DNA of 51,218 bases from JAZLEZ01 sp045615505 (GTDB lineage: Bacteria; Spirochaetota; Spirochaetia; Sphaerochaetales; Sphaerochaetaceae): the NCBI GenBank assembly GCA_045615505.1, contig JAZLEZ010000055.1, forward strand, positions 1 through 51,218. The letters run 5' to 3'. Position 1 is the stretch's first letter; the number at the start of each line of letters is the position of its first letter. Shown here in pieces: positions 1 to 8,296 of the stretch. Below the pieces are notes generated by a model. The model was not told the origin of the DNA and ran no database searches. It saw only the letters and a program-made list of their open reading frames with translations. Both the position numbers and the translations under genes were made by a program.

Positions 1-359
1 CCTTCAGCGGGAATATCTAACCATCGGCTTAAGAGACCTGACAGGTAAGCATCAAACTGATTCATTCGTATGCTGTATGAAGGAATGATTTTTATCAACA
101 ATTCTGCAGCATAGACTATGAACCATATTGCACCTGCAAAAACCAAAACAATCAGTAAAACTGCAACTATAGAAGCAATTGCAGAAGGAATATGCCATTT
201 TTCCAATGCAGAAACAAGCGGGAGGATAATAAGAAAAATCAAGAGTGCCAGTACAATGTTTATCGAGACACTGCTTGTGACCTTACACACAGCCATTATT
301 GCTATTACAAGCAAAACGAGAAGAATATTTCTGACCTGAACCAAATGTTTATCATCCAT
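1..359 (-). CDS. AI-2E family transporter, N-terminal part (cut by window edge)
   Basis: This is the first 119 codons of a membrane protein that continues beyond base 1. It begins MDDKHLVQVRN at 359 and at once enters hydrophobic segments (about residues 11-25, 33-50 and 61-85), with a WHIPSAIAS-like turn between them. The order of short helices followed by an amphipathic stretch (IRMNQFDAYLSG) matches the start of AI-2E/PerM-type permeases (PF01594), whose members export small molecules or act as ion antiporters; the substrate cannot be told. There is no Shine-Dalgarno sequence, but a TATAAT box lies 13 bases upstream of the ATG. The family call rests on N-terminal character only. Confidence 0.6.
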   Translation of the reverse strand, partial: MDDKHLVQVRNILLVLLVIAIMAVCKVTSSVSINIVLALLIFLIILPLVSALEKWHIPSAIASIVAVLLIVLVFAGAIWFIVYAAELLIKIIPSYSIRMNQFDAYLSGLLSRWLDIPAE

Positions 360-455
360 ATTTGTAGATTGTATTATAACTTAAAGATAACCACAATAGA
401 ACAACATACAACCCGAACTACGGATAAGGACGACAAAATGAATATTATCGAGCAA

Positions 456-478
456 CTTGCAAAACTGCCTTCATAAAT
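456..478 (-). repeat. Intergenic repeat, third copy (partial)
   Basis: This segment matches 22 of 23 bases of the left part of the repeats at 8227 and 9245, but the right-hand arm of the hairpin is missing. Read on the minus strand it gives ATG-AAG-GCA-GTT-TTG and then a short frame MKAVLQVAR that ends in TAA. It lies in the gap between the methyltransferase gene and the AI-2E gene. The rest of the 360-546 gap is A+T-rich and shows nothing else I can name. Confidence 0.6.
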
Positions 479-546
479 CTTGAATTTGAATTTGCGTTTA
501 AAAACACATTTTTGCTAATTTCATAATACACAAAGTATTACATCAA

Positions 547-1281
547 TTATTTCTCTTTTCTGAAAAGAGAAATGTTGCTTGCTTTGGAAAATATTTTCTC
601 CATTCTCCTGACTTCACTCTCAGTCATTGAAGACCGTGCAAACTGATCACGCAGGAATTCTCTGGTAAATACGCGTTCATCATCCACTTTGAAGTACCCT
701 ATTTTTTCAAGAGCTTCAATACAAACATCAGCAGCCTCTGATACACGCTCCGCAGTTACTGCATTTCCCCCGGCAGGATATTTCTTCATCTTCTGAAAAA
801 GCTCATAACAGATAATCTGGACTGCCTGAGAAAGATTCAGAGACGGAAATGCATCGCAGGTAGGAATTGTCACAACCATAGAGCAAAGATGAACCTGCTC
901 ATCTGACAATCCGTTGGCTTCACAACCGAAAACTATGGAAATTTTACCTTTTCCGAAAGTATTGATATGTTCTGCAAGCTCCGAGGGAGTTACACAACTC
1001 GTTTTTCTATCTTTTCCTCTTCTTCGGGTAGCAGCAACAGAAAGAACACTGTCTTTAATTGCATCGGATAGAATTGTGAATTCTTTTCTGTTTTCGTAAA
1101 GATCATACGCATGAAGAGCTAAAGTTCTTACTCTGTTTTCATCATAAGTCCTTTTTGTAACCAAAGTCAGATGACTTAATCCCATGGTTTTCATAGCCCT
1201 GCAGACACTGCCGATATTTGCGCCGTCCTGAGTATCACAGAGTATGATTTCTATTCTGTCAAGATTTGCTGTTTTTTCCAT
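547..1281 (-). CDS. trmJ: tRNA/rRNA 2'-O-methyltransferase, TrmJ-like (SpoU family)
   Basis: Predicted SAM-dependent RNA 2'-O-ribose methyltransferase of the SPOUT class, 244 aa, close to the length of TrmJ, which methylates position 32 of tRNA. The knot motifs are visible: an N-terminal LCDTQDGANIGSVCRAM segment, the central VFGCEANGLSDEQ and the C-terminal SLNLSQAVQIICYELF. The start was placed at MEKTANLD, five bases after the nagB stop, because the reading frame upstream of it lies inside nagB. It is the last gene of a likely mnmA-nagB-trmJ transcript, so two tRNA-modification enzymes flank nagB. The family is clear; the exact tRNA or rRNA target is inferred from overall resemblance to TrmJ. 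Confidence 0.82.
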   Translation of the reverse strand: MEKTANLDRIEIILCDTQDGANIGSVCRAMKTMGLSHLTLVTKRTYDENRVRTLALHAYDLYENRKEFTILSDAIKDSVLSVAATRRRGKDRKTSCVTPSELAEHINTFGKGKISIVFGCEANGLSDEQVHLCSMVVTIPTCDAFPSLNLSQAVQIICYELFQKMKKYPAGGNAVTAERVSEAADVCIEALEKIGYFKVDDERVFTREFLRDQFARSSMTESEVRRMEKIFSKASNISLFRKEK

Positions 1282-1286
1282 TAATC

Positions 1287-2030
1287 TTATTTTGAAAGCT
1301 GGGAAGCTGCTTCTGCATCTAAAACAAATACTGAGTTTTTGTGGTTTTGAAGTGCACTGCAGGTCCATTGTTCTGATATTTCACCCTCAATGGACATTTT
1401 TACTGCTTTTGCTTTCTTGTAGCTGTTTGCAATAATCAGAACTTCATCAGCTTCACAGATTGTACCAACTCCCACCGTAAGAGCTGTTGCAGGAACTTTT
1501 TCAGGGTCATTATCAAAAAATCTTGAATTTACAACTCTTGTTTCCCATTCAAGCGGCATCTGTCTAGTTCTTGAATCAAGTGCAGAACCAGGTTCGTTGA
1601 AAGCTACATGTCCGTCTTCTCCGATTCCACCCATGAAAAGTCTTATTCCACCGGCATTTTTTATGCGTTTTTCGTATTCTTCACATTCTTTTTCAAGATT
1701 CTCCGCATTTCCGTTCAGAATATTTACATTTTCTTTTTTTATATCAATATAGTTGAAAAAATTGTTGAACATAAAACTGTGGTAACTTTCAGGATGGCTT
1801 TCCGGAAGCCCTACATATTCGTCCATATTGAAAGTGATGACATTCTTAAACGATACCTTTCCTGCCTCGTAAAGCTTTATGAGTTCCTTATATACCCCCA
1901 AAGGTGTTGAACCGGTAGGAAGTCCGAGAACATACGGATTTGTTCCTTTGTATTCATTGACAGACTGAGCAATATGTTCTGCTGCCCACTTGCACACTTC
2001 ATCATAAGTATTTTTTACAATTACTTTCAT
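1287..2030 (-). CDS. nagB: Glucosamine-6-phosphate deaminase
   Basis: Converts glucosamine 6-phosphate to fructose 6-phosphate and ammonia in the cytoplasm, linking amino-sugar use to glycolysis. At 247 aa it is slightly shorter than E. coli NagB (266 aa), consistent with the shorter forms common outside enterobacteria. Diagnostic segments are LPTGSTPLGVYKEL near residue 38, FNMDEYVGLPESHPESYH with the catalytic Asp, and GGIGEDGHVAFNEPGSALDS with the Asp-His-Glu relay. A strong GGAGG lies just ahead of the ATG, next to the mnmA stop (12 bases apart), so the two genes are very likely co-transcribed. No nagA or other amino-sugar gene is in the window. Confidence 0.95.
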   Translation of the reverse strand: MKVIVKNTYDEVCKWAAEHIAQSVNEYKGTNPYVLGLPTGSTPLGVYKELIKLYEAGKVSFKNVITFNMDEYVGLPESHPESYHSFMFNNFFNYIDIKKENVNILNGNAENLEKECEEYEKRIKNAGGIRLFMGGIGEDGHVAFNEPGSALDSRTRQMPLEWETRVVNSRFFDNDPEKVPATALTVGVGTICEADEVLIIANSYKKAKAVKMSIEGEISEQWTCSALQNHKNSVFVLDAEAASQLSK

Positions 2031-2042
2031 TAAAATTACCTC

Positions 2043-3116
2043 CTAGCATACGGAATCAATTATACCGCCGCACAATACTGTTTCATCTTTATAAACAACA
2101 AGACTCTGACCTTTTGTTGCCGCTTTTACCGAACTCCTGAAATTGAAACAAAGCCGATCCTGAAAATCCAATGACAGCTTGCCTTCCATCGGTACACCGG
2201 TTGATCTGATTTTGGCAGAAACTTCAAGCTCTGAATCAAGTGCATCTATTGCACCCCAGACAATATTGGTTGCAGTAACACTTGTATTACGGACGCTGTC
2301 TTCATAACCGACGACAACTTCATTTTTCTCAGGATTCAAAGCTACGACATACAATGGCATCTTATCGGCAATGCCAAGACCCTTTCTTTGACCTACTGTA
2401 TAATTCCAAAACCCTTCATGTGTGCCCAAAATTTGACCGGCAAAATTTATAATATTGCCTTTGAGAGGCTTTACATCCAGCAAATCAGTATATTGACCGG
2501 AATAGAAATCCTGACTTTCCGTTTGCTCGGCATTATGGAAACCCAGCTGAATATCTATTTTTCTGACATCGGTTTTTGTCATTTCACCCAACGGAAACAT
2601 TGTACACGCAAGTTGTTTCTGGCTAAGTCTATAAAGAAAATAACTTTGGTCCTTTGTTTTATCTGCAGCCTGCATCAAAGAATACCTACTGCCGTTTTTC
2701 CCGATTCTTGCATAATGACCTGTAGCAAAATAGTCAAACCCCAATCCCATATTCCGTGCAGCATCTACCATTGCACCGAATTTAATCTTCTGGTTGCACC
2801 AAACACAAGGGTTAGGAGTTCTGCCGCTCAGGTATTCATCTCTGAAGTTCTTGAGAACAACAGCTTCGTACATATCCGAAATATCCAGAATCTTATGCTC
2901 TATGCCCAGTTCCCTGCATATCTGAATTGTCTTTTCAATATCGTCTTCTTTATTAGCCGAAAAACAGGAGTTTTTATCTGCAGAAGGTTTGTATTTGCCG
3001 TCCTCCTTAAAAACTCTCATCGTGATTCCCACGACATCATGACCCTGTTTTTTCAATAAAAATGCAGCTACGGAAGAATCAATTCCGCCACTCATACCGA
3101 TAAGTACTCTTGCCAT
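2043..3116 (-). CDS. mnmA: tRNA-specific 2-thiouridylase MnmA
   Basis: ATP-dependent sulfur transfer to uridine 34 of tRNA-Lys, -Glu and -Gln. The 357-aa frame starts MARVLIGMSGGIDSSVAAF with the PP-loop. It also has SCFSANKEDDIE (residues 50-61), TPNPCVWCNQKIKFG with Cys104 and Cys107, ATGHYAR (131-137) and KDQSYFLYRLS (155-165). The second catalytic cysteine that E. coli carries in its GICFIG loop is not present; the matching loop reads ESQDFYSG (200-207). A longer upstream frame exists, but the PP-loop fixes this start. No Shine-Dalgarno is visible and a TATAAT lies seven bases before the ATG, suggesting a leaderless message. It is first in the mnmA-nagB-trmJ group and divergent from tRNA-Asp. 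Confidence 0.93.
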   Translation of the reverse strand: MARVLIGMSGGIDSSVAAFLLKKQGHDVVGITMRVFKEDGKYKPSADKNSCFSANKEDDIEKTIQICRELGIEHKILDISDMYEAVVLKNFRDEYLSGRTPNPCVWCNQKIKFGAMVDAARNMGLGFDYFATGHYARIGKNGSRYSLMQAADKTKDQSYFLYRLSQKQLACTMFPLGEMTKTDVRKIDIQLGFHNAEQTESQDFYSGQYTDLLDVKPLKGNIINFAGQILGTHEGFWNYTVGQRKGLGIADKMPLYVVALNPEKNEVVVGYEDSVRNTSVTATNIVWGAIDALDSELEVSAKIRSTGVPMEGKLSLDFQDRLCFNFRSSVKAATKGQSLVVYKDETVLCGGIIDSVC

Positions 3117-3123
3117 GAGCGAA

Positions 3124-3129
3124 ATTATA
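3124..3129 (-). promoter_or_regulatory. -10 box of mnmA
   Basis: Perfect TATAAT on the minus strand, seven bases before the mnmA ATG. The -35 side is poor (TTTGTT or TTGTTT at 15-16 bases). A transcript starting at the usual distance would begin at or next to the start codon. Confidence 0.5.
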
Positions 3130-3138
3130 ACATAGCAG

Positions 3139-3167
3139 TTGACAAAACAAAACATTTACTGTAAGTT
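3139..3167 (+). promoter_or_regulatory. tRNA-Asp promoter
   Basis: A perfect TTGACA at 3139-3144 is followed 17 bases later by TAAGTT (3162-3167), a weak -10, and transcription would start a few bases before the tRNA. It lies within about 25 bases of the divergent mnmA -10, so the two promoters share the same short region. Confidence 0.6.
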
Positions 3168-3178
3168 AAATCTTGCTT

Positions 3179-3253
3179 GGGATCTTGGTGAAGCTGGTTT
3201 ATCACGCCACCCTGTCACGGTGGAGGCCGCGGGTTCGAGCCCCGCAGATCTCG
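3179..3253 (+). tRNA. tRNA-Asp (anticodon GTC)
   Basis: A 75-base cloverleaf can be folded by hand. The acceptor stem pairs GGGATCT with AGATCTC (one G-U) and the discriminator base is G. The D arm contains AGCTGGTTTATCA, the anticodon arm reads CCACC-CTGTCAC-GGTGG with GTC at 3214-3216, and the T arm is GCGGG-TTCGAGC-CCCGC. CCA is not encoded. It has its own promoter and terminator and is a single-gene unit. Confidence 0.97.
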
Positions 3254-3256
3254 TAA

Positions 3257-3285
3257 AGGCAGTCATTATAGACTGCCTATTTTTG
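3257..3285 (+). terminator. Intrinsic terminator of tRNA-Asp
   Basis: Perfect 8-bp stem AGGCAGTC / GACTGCCT with a six-base loop, followed by ATTTTTG. On the opposite strand only a TTT run follows the stem, so it may also weakly stop transcription from the converging permease gene. Confidence 0.9.
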
Positions 3286-3288
3286 TTC

Positions 3289-4371
3289 TTATTCGTCTCT
3301 GAGAGCTTCCCGTCTTCTCTTGGCTGTCTGAATTTTCTCCTTTATTACAGGACTTGCTGTCTGGATGATGATGACAACAATGAGGACAAGCCCCTGAAAT
3401 GTATCCTGAATATCAACAGAAAGAGAAGGAATGGAAACAATTATGAAGTTTACGGTTGTATAAGACAAGGCACCGAAAAGCACGCCCAGAAGGTTTCCTC
3501 TTCCTCCTGCCATGTTTATACCGCCGAGAACAATTGCTGCGATTGCATACATTTCATAACTCTTTCCTGAAGATGCAGGAGTGACATTCCCAAGCTTACA
3601 AGCCTGAAGAATACTTGCAACTCCTACGAGTAATCCTGTTACAACAAAAACCGATACCTTTACGAATGTTGTATTGATACCGCTCAGGTGAGCAGCTTTT
3701 TCGTTGGAACCTACTGCATAAATACTCTTTCCGTACTTTGTTTTTTTTGTAACAAAGATAAACAGGAGAATCATCAGAACGAATACGATTGTAATATAAG
3801 GAATGGAAAAATTACCGAACCCGAGCTTTCCTGTACCGAACTTGAAGCGCAGAAAATCATATCTGCTGTTTGATCTGAGCATTGCAAACTGGCTGGAAGT
3901 AGAACCGGAAATTTCAGTATCCATACTTCTGACAATGGAAAGTGCCAAAGACCTGTAAATAAGCATTGTACCCATTGTTGCAATAAACGGCGGCATTTTA
4001 GCAATACCTACAAGAGTTCCGTTGACAAGACCGCAAAGACCGCCCACAACAAGCGCTGTAAGAATCATAACAAGAACTGAATTTGTCATATTAAAAGCAA
4101 CAACCGTAGCACTGGTCGTAAAAACAAGTGAAGAACCGATTGAAAGGTCAATCTGCCCGGTTATGACTATCAGAGCCATTCCAATAGCCATTGTTCCGAT
4201 AATACATGTGTTCTGGGAACTCAGAATTGCAGAAATATGACTCCACTTGAAAGAATTGCCGTTTGCGGAAATAGTAATTCCGTAAACAACCATAATTACA
4301 AGCATTACCAATATGTATGAATATTGAGACCAAATATTACCTACAAAACTTTTTTTACCTTTATCTTTCAT
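3289..4371 (-). CDS. Sugar ABC transporter permease, ribose/RbsC type
   Basis: Inner-membrane permease of the carbohydrate uptake 2 (CUT2) class, 360 aa, with about eight to ten hydrophobic segments. The family signature region is clear: IDLSIGSSLVFTTSATVVAF, then GLVNGTLVGIAKMPPFIATMGTM, the YAVGSNEKAAHLSGINTTFVK loop and AIVLGGINMAGGRGNLLGV. AGAGG precedes the ATG. It is the last gene of a unit containing an isomerase, a dehydrogenase, a binding protein and a two-domain ATPase, and together with the latter two it forms a complete importer. The sugar cannot be read from the sequence. Confidence 0.88.
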   Translation of the reverse strand: MKDKGKKSFVGNIWSQYSYILVMLVIMVVYGITISANGNSFKWSHISAILSSQNTCIIGTMAIGMALIVITGQIDLSIGSSLVFTTSATVVAFNMTNSVLVMILTALVVGGLCGLVNGTLVGIAKMPPFIATMGTMLIYRSLALSIVRSMDTEISGSTSSQFAMLRSNSRYDFLRFKFGTGKLGFGNFSIPYITIVFVLMILLFIFVTKKTKYGKSIYAVGSNEKAAHLSGINTTFVKVSVFVVTGLLVGVASILQACKLGNVTPASSGKSYEMYAIAAIVLGGINMAGGRGNLLGVLFGALSYTTVNFIIVSIPSLSVDIQDTFQGLVLIVVIIIQTASPVIKEKIQTAKRRREALRDE

Positions 4372-4383
4372 CTTTTTTTACCT

Positions 4384-5868
4384 CTATTTATCAGCACCTG
4401 TCGAGTAAGCCATGACAGTCTGTTCGTTTACCTGATTGTGATTGAGTATTGCAGCTATTTTGCCTTCATAGAAAACGACACAACGGTCGGCTATTCTCTG
4501 AACCTCAGGTATTTCAAGCGTATTGAAAATAACTGTCTTTCCGTCTTTTGCAAAACCCAAAATCAGCTTATATATTTCTGCTTTTGCACCAACATCAACA
4601 CCTTGAGTCGGGTTATCGAACAACAGAACCTCCGCTCCGGTATTCAACCATTTTGCAAGAAAAACTTTCTGCTGGTTTCCTCCTGAGAGCGATGTTATTT
4701 CCAATGAACTGTCCCCTGACTTTATTTTAAGAGACTCCTTTTCTTCAAAGAATCGTTTCTGTTCATCGTCATAGTTGATTTTCTGTCTGCGAGATGAAAT
4801 TACATGCTCTGCAATATAAAAATTTTCAAGAATCGACATATCGGGGACAACAGAGTTTTCCTTTCTGTTTGCAGGAAGCATACCTACCTTATTTTTCATA
4901 AATGAAGCAATACTTCCAACCAATTTATTTCCGTTTACTTCAATATATCCGCCTTCTTCCGGCAGAGCACCGAACATAGTCTGCATAAGCTCGCTTGCAC
5001 CGGAGCCGGCAAGACCTGTAAAAGCAATAATCTCACCTCTTTTTACAGAAAGATTGATTTTACTGAATCCGTGACCGGAAAAATTATAAAGCTTAAGAAT
5101 TTCCTCTCCGAGAGGACGGGATTCATACATATCCGAATCAACATAATTTGAACCGACCATGTCGGAAGTTAATTTCTGAGGATTTGTATCCGCAATATTT
5201 CCAGAAGAAATAAATTCACCGTTTCTGAAAACAGTATATCTGTCGGCAATGGCAAAAATCTCGGGCATTTTATGGGAAATAAATACAAAAGACTTTCCCT
5301 GTTTCTTCAGATTTCTGAGAATTCCGAAAAGATGTTCGATTTCGTCATTTGAAAGAGCCGTTGTCGGTTCATCAAGAATAAGAAGCTTTGCATCTGTGTA
5401 CAGTGCTTTACAGATTTCAAGCAACTGTTTTTCACTTGTTTTAAGTGAACTTACCATTGCATCGGCATCAATATCAACACCTAAACTGTTAAAAAGCTCT
5501 TGCGTTTTCTTTACCTGAAGCTTATCATCAATTGCACCGAACCTGTTGGTTATTTCCTTTGTCAGAAAGATATTATCTGATACTGAAAGATCATTGATAA
5601 CATTAAGCTCCTGATGAACAAATGCAATACCGGCTTTCTCCATCTCGCTGATACTCGGAGTGATATATCCTTTTCCGAGGAACTCGATTTTCCCGCTGTC
5701 GGCAGGAATAACACCGGTAAGTACATTCATGAGAGTTGATTTTCCCGCTCCGTTTTCTCCGAGCAGAGCATGTATCTCGCCCTCATACATATCAAAATGT
5801 ACATCTGTAAGTGCCTTAGATCCGCCGAAAGCCTTTGAAATGTTTTTCATTTCCAGGATTTTTTTCAT
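4384..5868 (-). CDS. Sugar ABC transporter ATP-binding protein (two ATPase domains, RbsA/MglA type)
   Basis: Double ATPase of the CUT2 class, 494 aa, energising uptake through the neighbouring permease. The first half has Walker A GENGAGKST (near residue 37), the linker LKTSEKQLLEICKAL in place of a strict LSGGQ, and Walker B LLILDEPTTAL. The second half has the degenerate P-loop GLAGSGASEL usual for this class, a canonical signature LSGGNQQKVFLAKWL and LLFDNPTQGVDVGAK. The Asp-Glu of the second Walker B is replaced by Asp-Asn, so the second site may not hydrolyse ATP normally. AGGAGT precedes the ATG. The 141-base gap to the upstream binding-protein gene holds a hairpin. Confidence 0.9.
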   Translation of the reverse strand: MKKILEMKNISKAFGGSKALTDVHFDMYEGEIHALLGENGAGKSTLMNVLTGVIPADSGKIEFLGKGYITPSISEMEKAGIAFVHQELNVINDLSVSDNIFLTKEITNRFGAIDDKLQVKKTQELFNSLGVDIDADAMVSSLKTSEKQLLEICKALYTDAKLLILDEPTTALSNDEIEHLFGILRNLKKQGKSFVFISHKMPEIFAIADRYTVFRNGEFISSGNIADTNPQKLTSDMVGSNYVDSDMYESRPLGEEILKLYNFSGHGFSKINLSVKRGEIIAFTGLAGSGASELMQTMFGALPEEGGYIEVNGNKLVGSIASFMKNKVGMLPANRKENSVVPDMSILENFYIAEHVISSRRQKINYDDEQKRFFEEKESLKIKSGDSSLEITSLSGGNQQKVFLAKWLNTGAEVLLFDNPTQGVDVGAKAEIYKLILGFAKDGKTVIFNTLEIPEVQRIADRCVVFYEGKIAAILNHNQVNEQTVMAYSTGADK

Positions 5869-5955
5869 CCACGACTCCTATAATCCAATAATTGGAATCC
5901 AATCCCGCAACTGAATCGGAATTGTGTTTCAACCATCTGATAAAAATACGGGAAG

Positions 5956-5978
5956 GCGGATGCGTAACACACATCCGC
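5956..5978 (-). terminator. Hairpin after the sugar-binding protein gene
   Basis: Seven-bp stem GCGGATG / CATCCGC, extendable by a G-U pair, with a nine-base loop, between the binding-protein stop and the ATPase start. On the minus strand no T-run follows, so it is better read as an mRNA-stabilising or partly attenuating hairpin than as a full terminator. Confidence 0.5.
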
Positions 5979-6009
5979 TTTCCCTCTTTTCAGTATATAC
6001 TGAACAATA

Positions 6010-7110
6010 TTAGTGACCCATAAAGCCTTCATACTGGTTGCAATTGTTTTTGTCAACAATCCAAACAGGTTTCTTGGCTTCTGCGCCTGTCTCAAACTTC
6101 CAGTTACCGTCAACAAAATCAACAGCATAGTCGATAGCTGTAATCATCATTGAAGGGTTGAAAGAAACAGACATCATATCGTCGAAGAATCTCTTTCCGA
6201 CTGCGGCCTGAGCTGACTTTCCGCTCATTACATCATAAAGTTCCTGCATTCCGCCGATAGCTGAAATGTAAAGGTTGAGCTTTTCAGCTGCAGCCTGATC
6301 CTTTGCTGAAGCTGCTTCGAGAACATTGAGAACACCGAAAGTCATTTCATCATCCATTGAATAGATGTAGAGGTTGCCTCCCTTCTTCTGTGCATCGGCA
6401 AGAATATCTCCGAGCTTCTGTTCCATGAAGTTTGCAGCACCGTCTGCTGACCAGTTACATACTACTGAATATGTGCTGAGAGCATCTTTGATAGCATCTT
6501 CATTCCATACCTGTGTTGTGTGGTATGTCTTTCCTGTTGCATCATCTGTGTAGTCAACTGTTCCGTTGAGGAATCCTCTGAAACCGGACTCTCTGTCGAT
6601 ACAAACTGAACCGTTATCTCCGTAAAGTGTGACAATTGCATCACCTGGTTTCATACCGTGGCTCTGAAGCCAGTATGCAATACCAGCACCGCAGGAAATG
6701 TTATCACCGGCATAGTTGAGTGCAGCCTTAGGCTTGAGGGCAATGGCAAATCTGTCAAACTGAATTACAGGAATGTTTGCACCTACGAGTGCTTCTACTG
6801 CAGCTTCTGCGGAATCATCAAGAACCTGAATAACAACAATCTTTGCATCGCCGTTTGCGATAATTGTGTTAACATAGTCAACCTGTGTTTCACCTGAAGA
6901 AGCAGGCATAAATACAGCTTTATGCTTTCCGTCTGCATTAAGCTCAGCAACTTTCTTTTCTGCAAATGCACCGGCCTGAGCTGTCCAACCGTGGTCAGGT
7001 GTAGGACCCAGAACATAAATCTTGTCTGCAGCCTTTTTCTTTGAGCAAGATACAAACAAACATGCTGAAAGAACTGCGAGAACAAGCATGAAAACGATAA
7101 ATTTCTTCAT
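6010..7110 (-). CDS. Sugar-binding lipoprotein of a CUT2 ABC importer
   Basis: Predicted periplasmic substrate-binding lipoprotein, 366 aa. It begins MKKFIVFMLVLAVLSACLF followed by the lipobox cysteine and SKKKAADK, so the mature protein is anchored by a lipidated Cys. The mature part opens IYVLGPTPDHGWTAQAGAFA and shows the two-lobe ribose-binding pattern (Peripla_BP_4), with NTIIANGDAKIVVIQVLDDS, IPVIQFDRFA and YSMDDEMTFGVLNVLEA. A strong GGAGGA precedes the ATG. It sits third in the unit, after the isomerase and dehydrogenase genes, which suggests all these proteins handle one compound. The ligand is unknown; aldoses and inositol-like polyols are equally possible. Confidence 0.88.
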   Translation of the reverse strand: MKKFIVFMLVLAVLSACLFVSCSKKKAADKIYVLGPTPDHGWTAQAGAFAEKKVAELNADGKHKAVFMPASSGETQVDYVNTIIANGDAKIVVIQVLDDSAEAAVEALVGANIPVIQFDRFAIALKPKAALNYAGDNISCGAGIAYWLQSHGMKPGDAIVTLYGDNGSVCIDRESGFRGFLNGTVDYTDDATGKTYHTTQVWNEDAIKDALSTYSVVCNWSADGAANFMEQKLGDILADAQKKGGNLYIYSMDDEMTFGVLNVLEAASAKDQAAAEKLNLYISAIGGMQELYDVMSGKSAQAAVGKRFFDDMMSVSFNPSMMITAIDYAVDFVDGNWKFETGAEAKKPVWIVDKNNCNQYEGFMGH

Positions 7111-7159
7111 AATTTATCCTCCGTAAAAATTTTTAATACCATACGGTAAAAATAAACAA

Positions 7160-8197
7160 TTATACTTCTTCTGTTTTTCCGCTTACAGAAGATTTCTGAC
7201 ACGCAAAAACTGCACGCATTGATTTGATTATATCATCTGCATCAAGAAGACTCTTTCTTCCTGTAATTACAGAATCGACAAATTCATCAATTACTCCGCT
7301 GGAGGCCTGTTGTGCATCTGCATTGGTCTGGATTCTGTCAAGTGCAAGTTTTTCCTCCGTTCCGTCATTGTGAACAATTATCAGAGAGTACGCAGGATCT
7401 GAATAAAGCTTCAGAACACCTTTCTGACAGAAAATATTGGTTGTATTGAATTCTGTTCCGTAACATGTCCAACTGGTTGTTACCGTTCCGAAAGCACCAT
7501 TATTGAAATTGAGAATTTCAACGGAATTGTCATCTACTTCAATAGGAGTTCCGTCTTCAAAAGTCTTGTCAAGAACACGCATTGTAGAATAAGCAGATTC
7601 AATATCATCTCCGATAAGATATCTTATCAAATCGATTTTATGAATTCCCAAGTCTGCCATAGAACCGAATGCTGCAGCAGATTTTTTGAAAAACCATGTA
7701 TTTTTACTTTTTTCAATGCTCCACGACTCCGGCCCGCCGTGGCAGAACATTGTATTAAAAGAAAGAACCTTTCCCATTGCTCCGCCGGCAATTATTTCCT
7801 TTGCTTTTCTGTGAGCAGGTGTGAGACGCTGATTCTGACCTATCATAAGTCTTTTCCCCGAAGCTTTTGAAGCTGCAATCATTTTTTCACAGTCTTCAAG
7901 TGAAATAGCCATAGGTTTTTCACAGAGAACATGCTTTCCTGCATTAAGAGCCTTGATTGAAGTCTCTGCATGATAAGCGTTTGCAACACAGACGGAAACC
8001 GCATCTACAGTATTGTCGTCAAACAACTCTTCCAAAGAAGAATAGGCCTTTCCGCCGTATATACTTACAAGCTCTTCAGCTCTTTCTTTGACAAAATCGA
8101 AAAAACCCGCAATTTCAACATTCTTATTCAATCCGTATTCATGTGCATGACGCTGTCTTGCAATACTACCACAACCGATAACAGCAACTCTAATCAT
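7160..8197 (-). CDS. Gfo/Idh/MocA family NAD(P)-dependent oxidoreductase
   Basis: Predicted cytoplasmic sugar or polyol dehydrogenase, 345 aa. The N-terminal Rossmann motif VIGCGSIARQRHAHEYG is followed by the family hallmark LCEKPMAISLEDCEKM (about residues 94-109), whose Lys-Pro contacts the cofactor, and by the dimerisation fold from residue 130 with GSMADLGIHKIDLIRYLIG, holding the catalytic-type His. AGGGG precedes the ATG. It sits between an isomerase/epimerase-like gene and an ABC importer. Such pairings occur in inositol and keto-sugar pathways, so oxidation of the imported compound is a fair inference. The exact substrate is not shown. Confidence 0.87.
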   Translation of the reverse strand: MIRVAVIGCGSIARQRHAHEYGLNKNVEIAGFFDFVKERAEELVSIYGGKAYSSLEELFDDNTVDAVSVCVANAYHAETSIKALNAGKHVLCEKPMAISLEDCEKMIAASKASGKRLMIGQNQRLTPAHRKAKEIIAGGAMGKVLSFNTMFCHGGPESWSIEKSKNTWFFKKSAAAFGSMADLGIHKIDLIRYLIGDDIESAYSTMRVLDKTFEDGTPIEVDDNSVEILNFNNGAFGTVTTSWTCYGTEFNTTNIFCQKGVLKLYSDPAYSLIIVHNDGTEEKLALDRIQTNADAQQASSGVIDEFVDSVITGRKSLLDADDIIKSMRAVFACQKSSVSGKTEEV

Positions 8198-8226
8198 TTA
8201 AATCCCCTTTTCTTTTAATATCTAGA

Positions 8227-8266
8227 GGTACTTTCAAAACTGCCTTCATAAATATCAGTTTTGAAA
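8227..8266 (-). repeat. Intergenic hairpin repeat, copy 1
   Basis: Inverted repeat TTTCAAAACTG / CAGTTTTGAAA (8232-8242 and 8256-8266) with a 13-base loop. Over 40 bases it differs from the copy at 9245 at one position. It lies between the isomerase stop and the dehydrogenase start. The minus strand reads ATGAAGGCAGTTTTGAAAGT across the loop and arm. Confidence 0.8.
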
Positions 8267-8296
8267 TTATCTCTCTAACCATTGAATTCTTCAAAA

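Noticed and set aside
2388..3059. Long plus-strand open frame antisense to mnmA
   Set aside because: It mirrors mnmA codon for codon, has no ribosome site and no recognisable domain.
3139..3570. Plus-strand open frame running through tRNA-Asp
   Set aside because: It starts in the tRNA promoter, crosses the tRNA and its terminator and continues antisense to the permease; it is not a gene.
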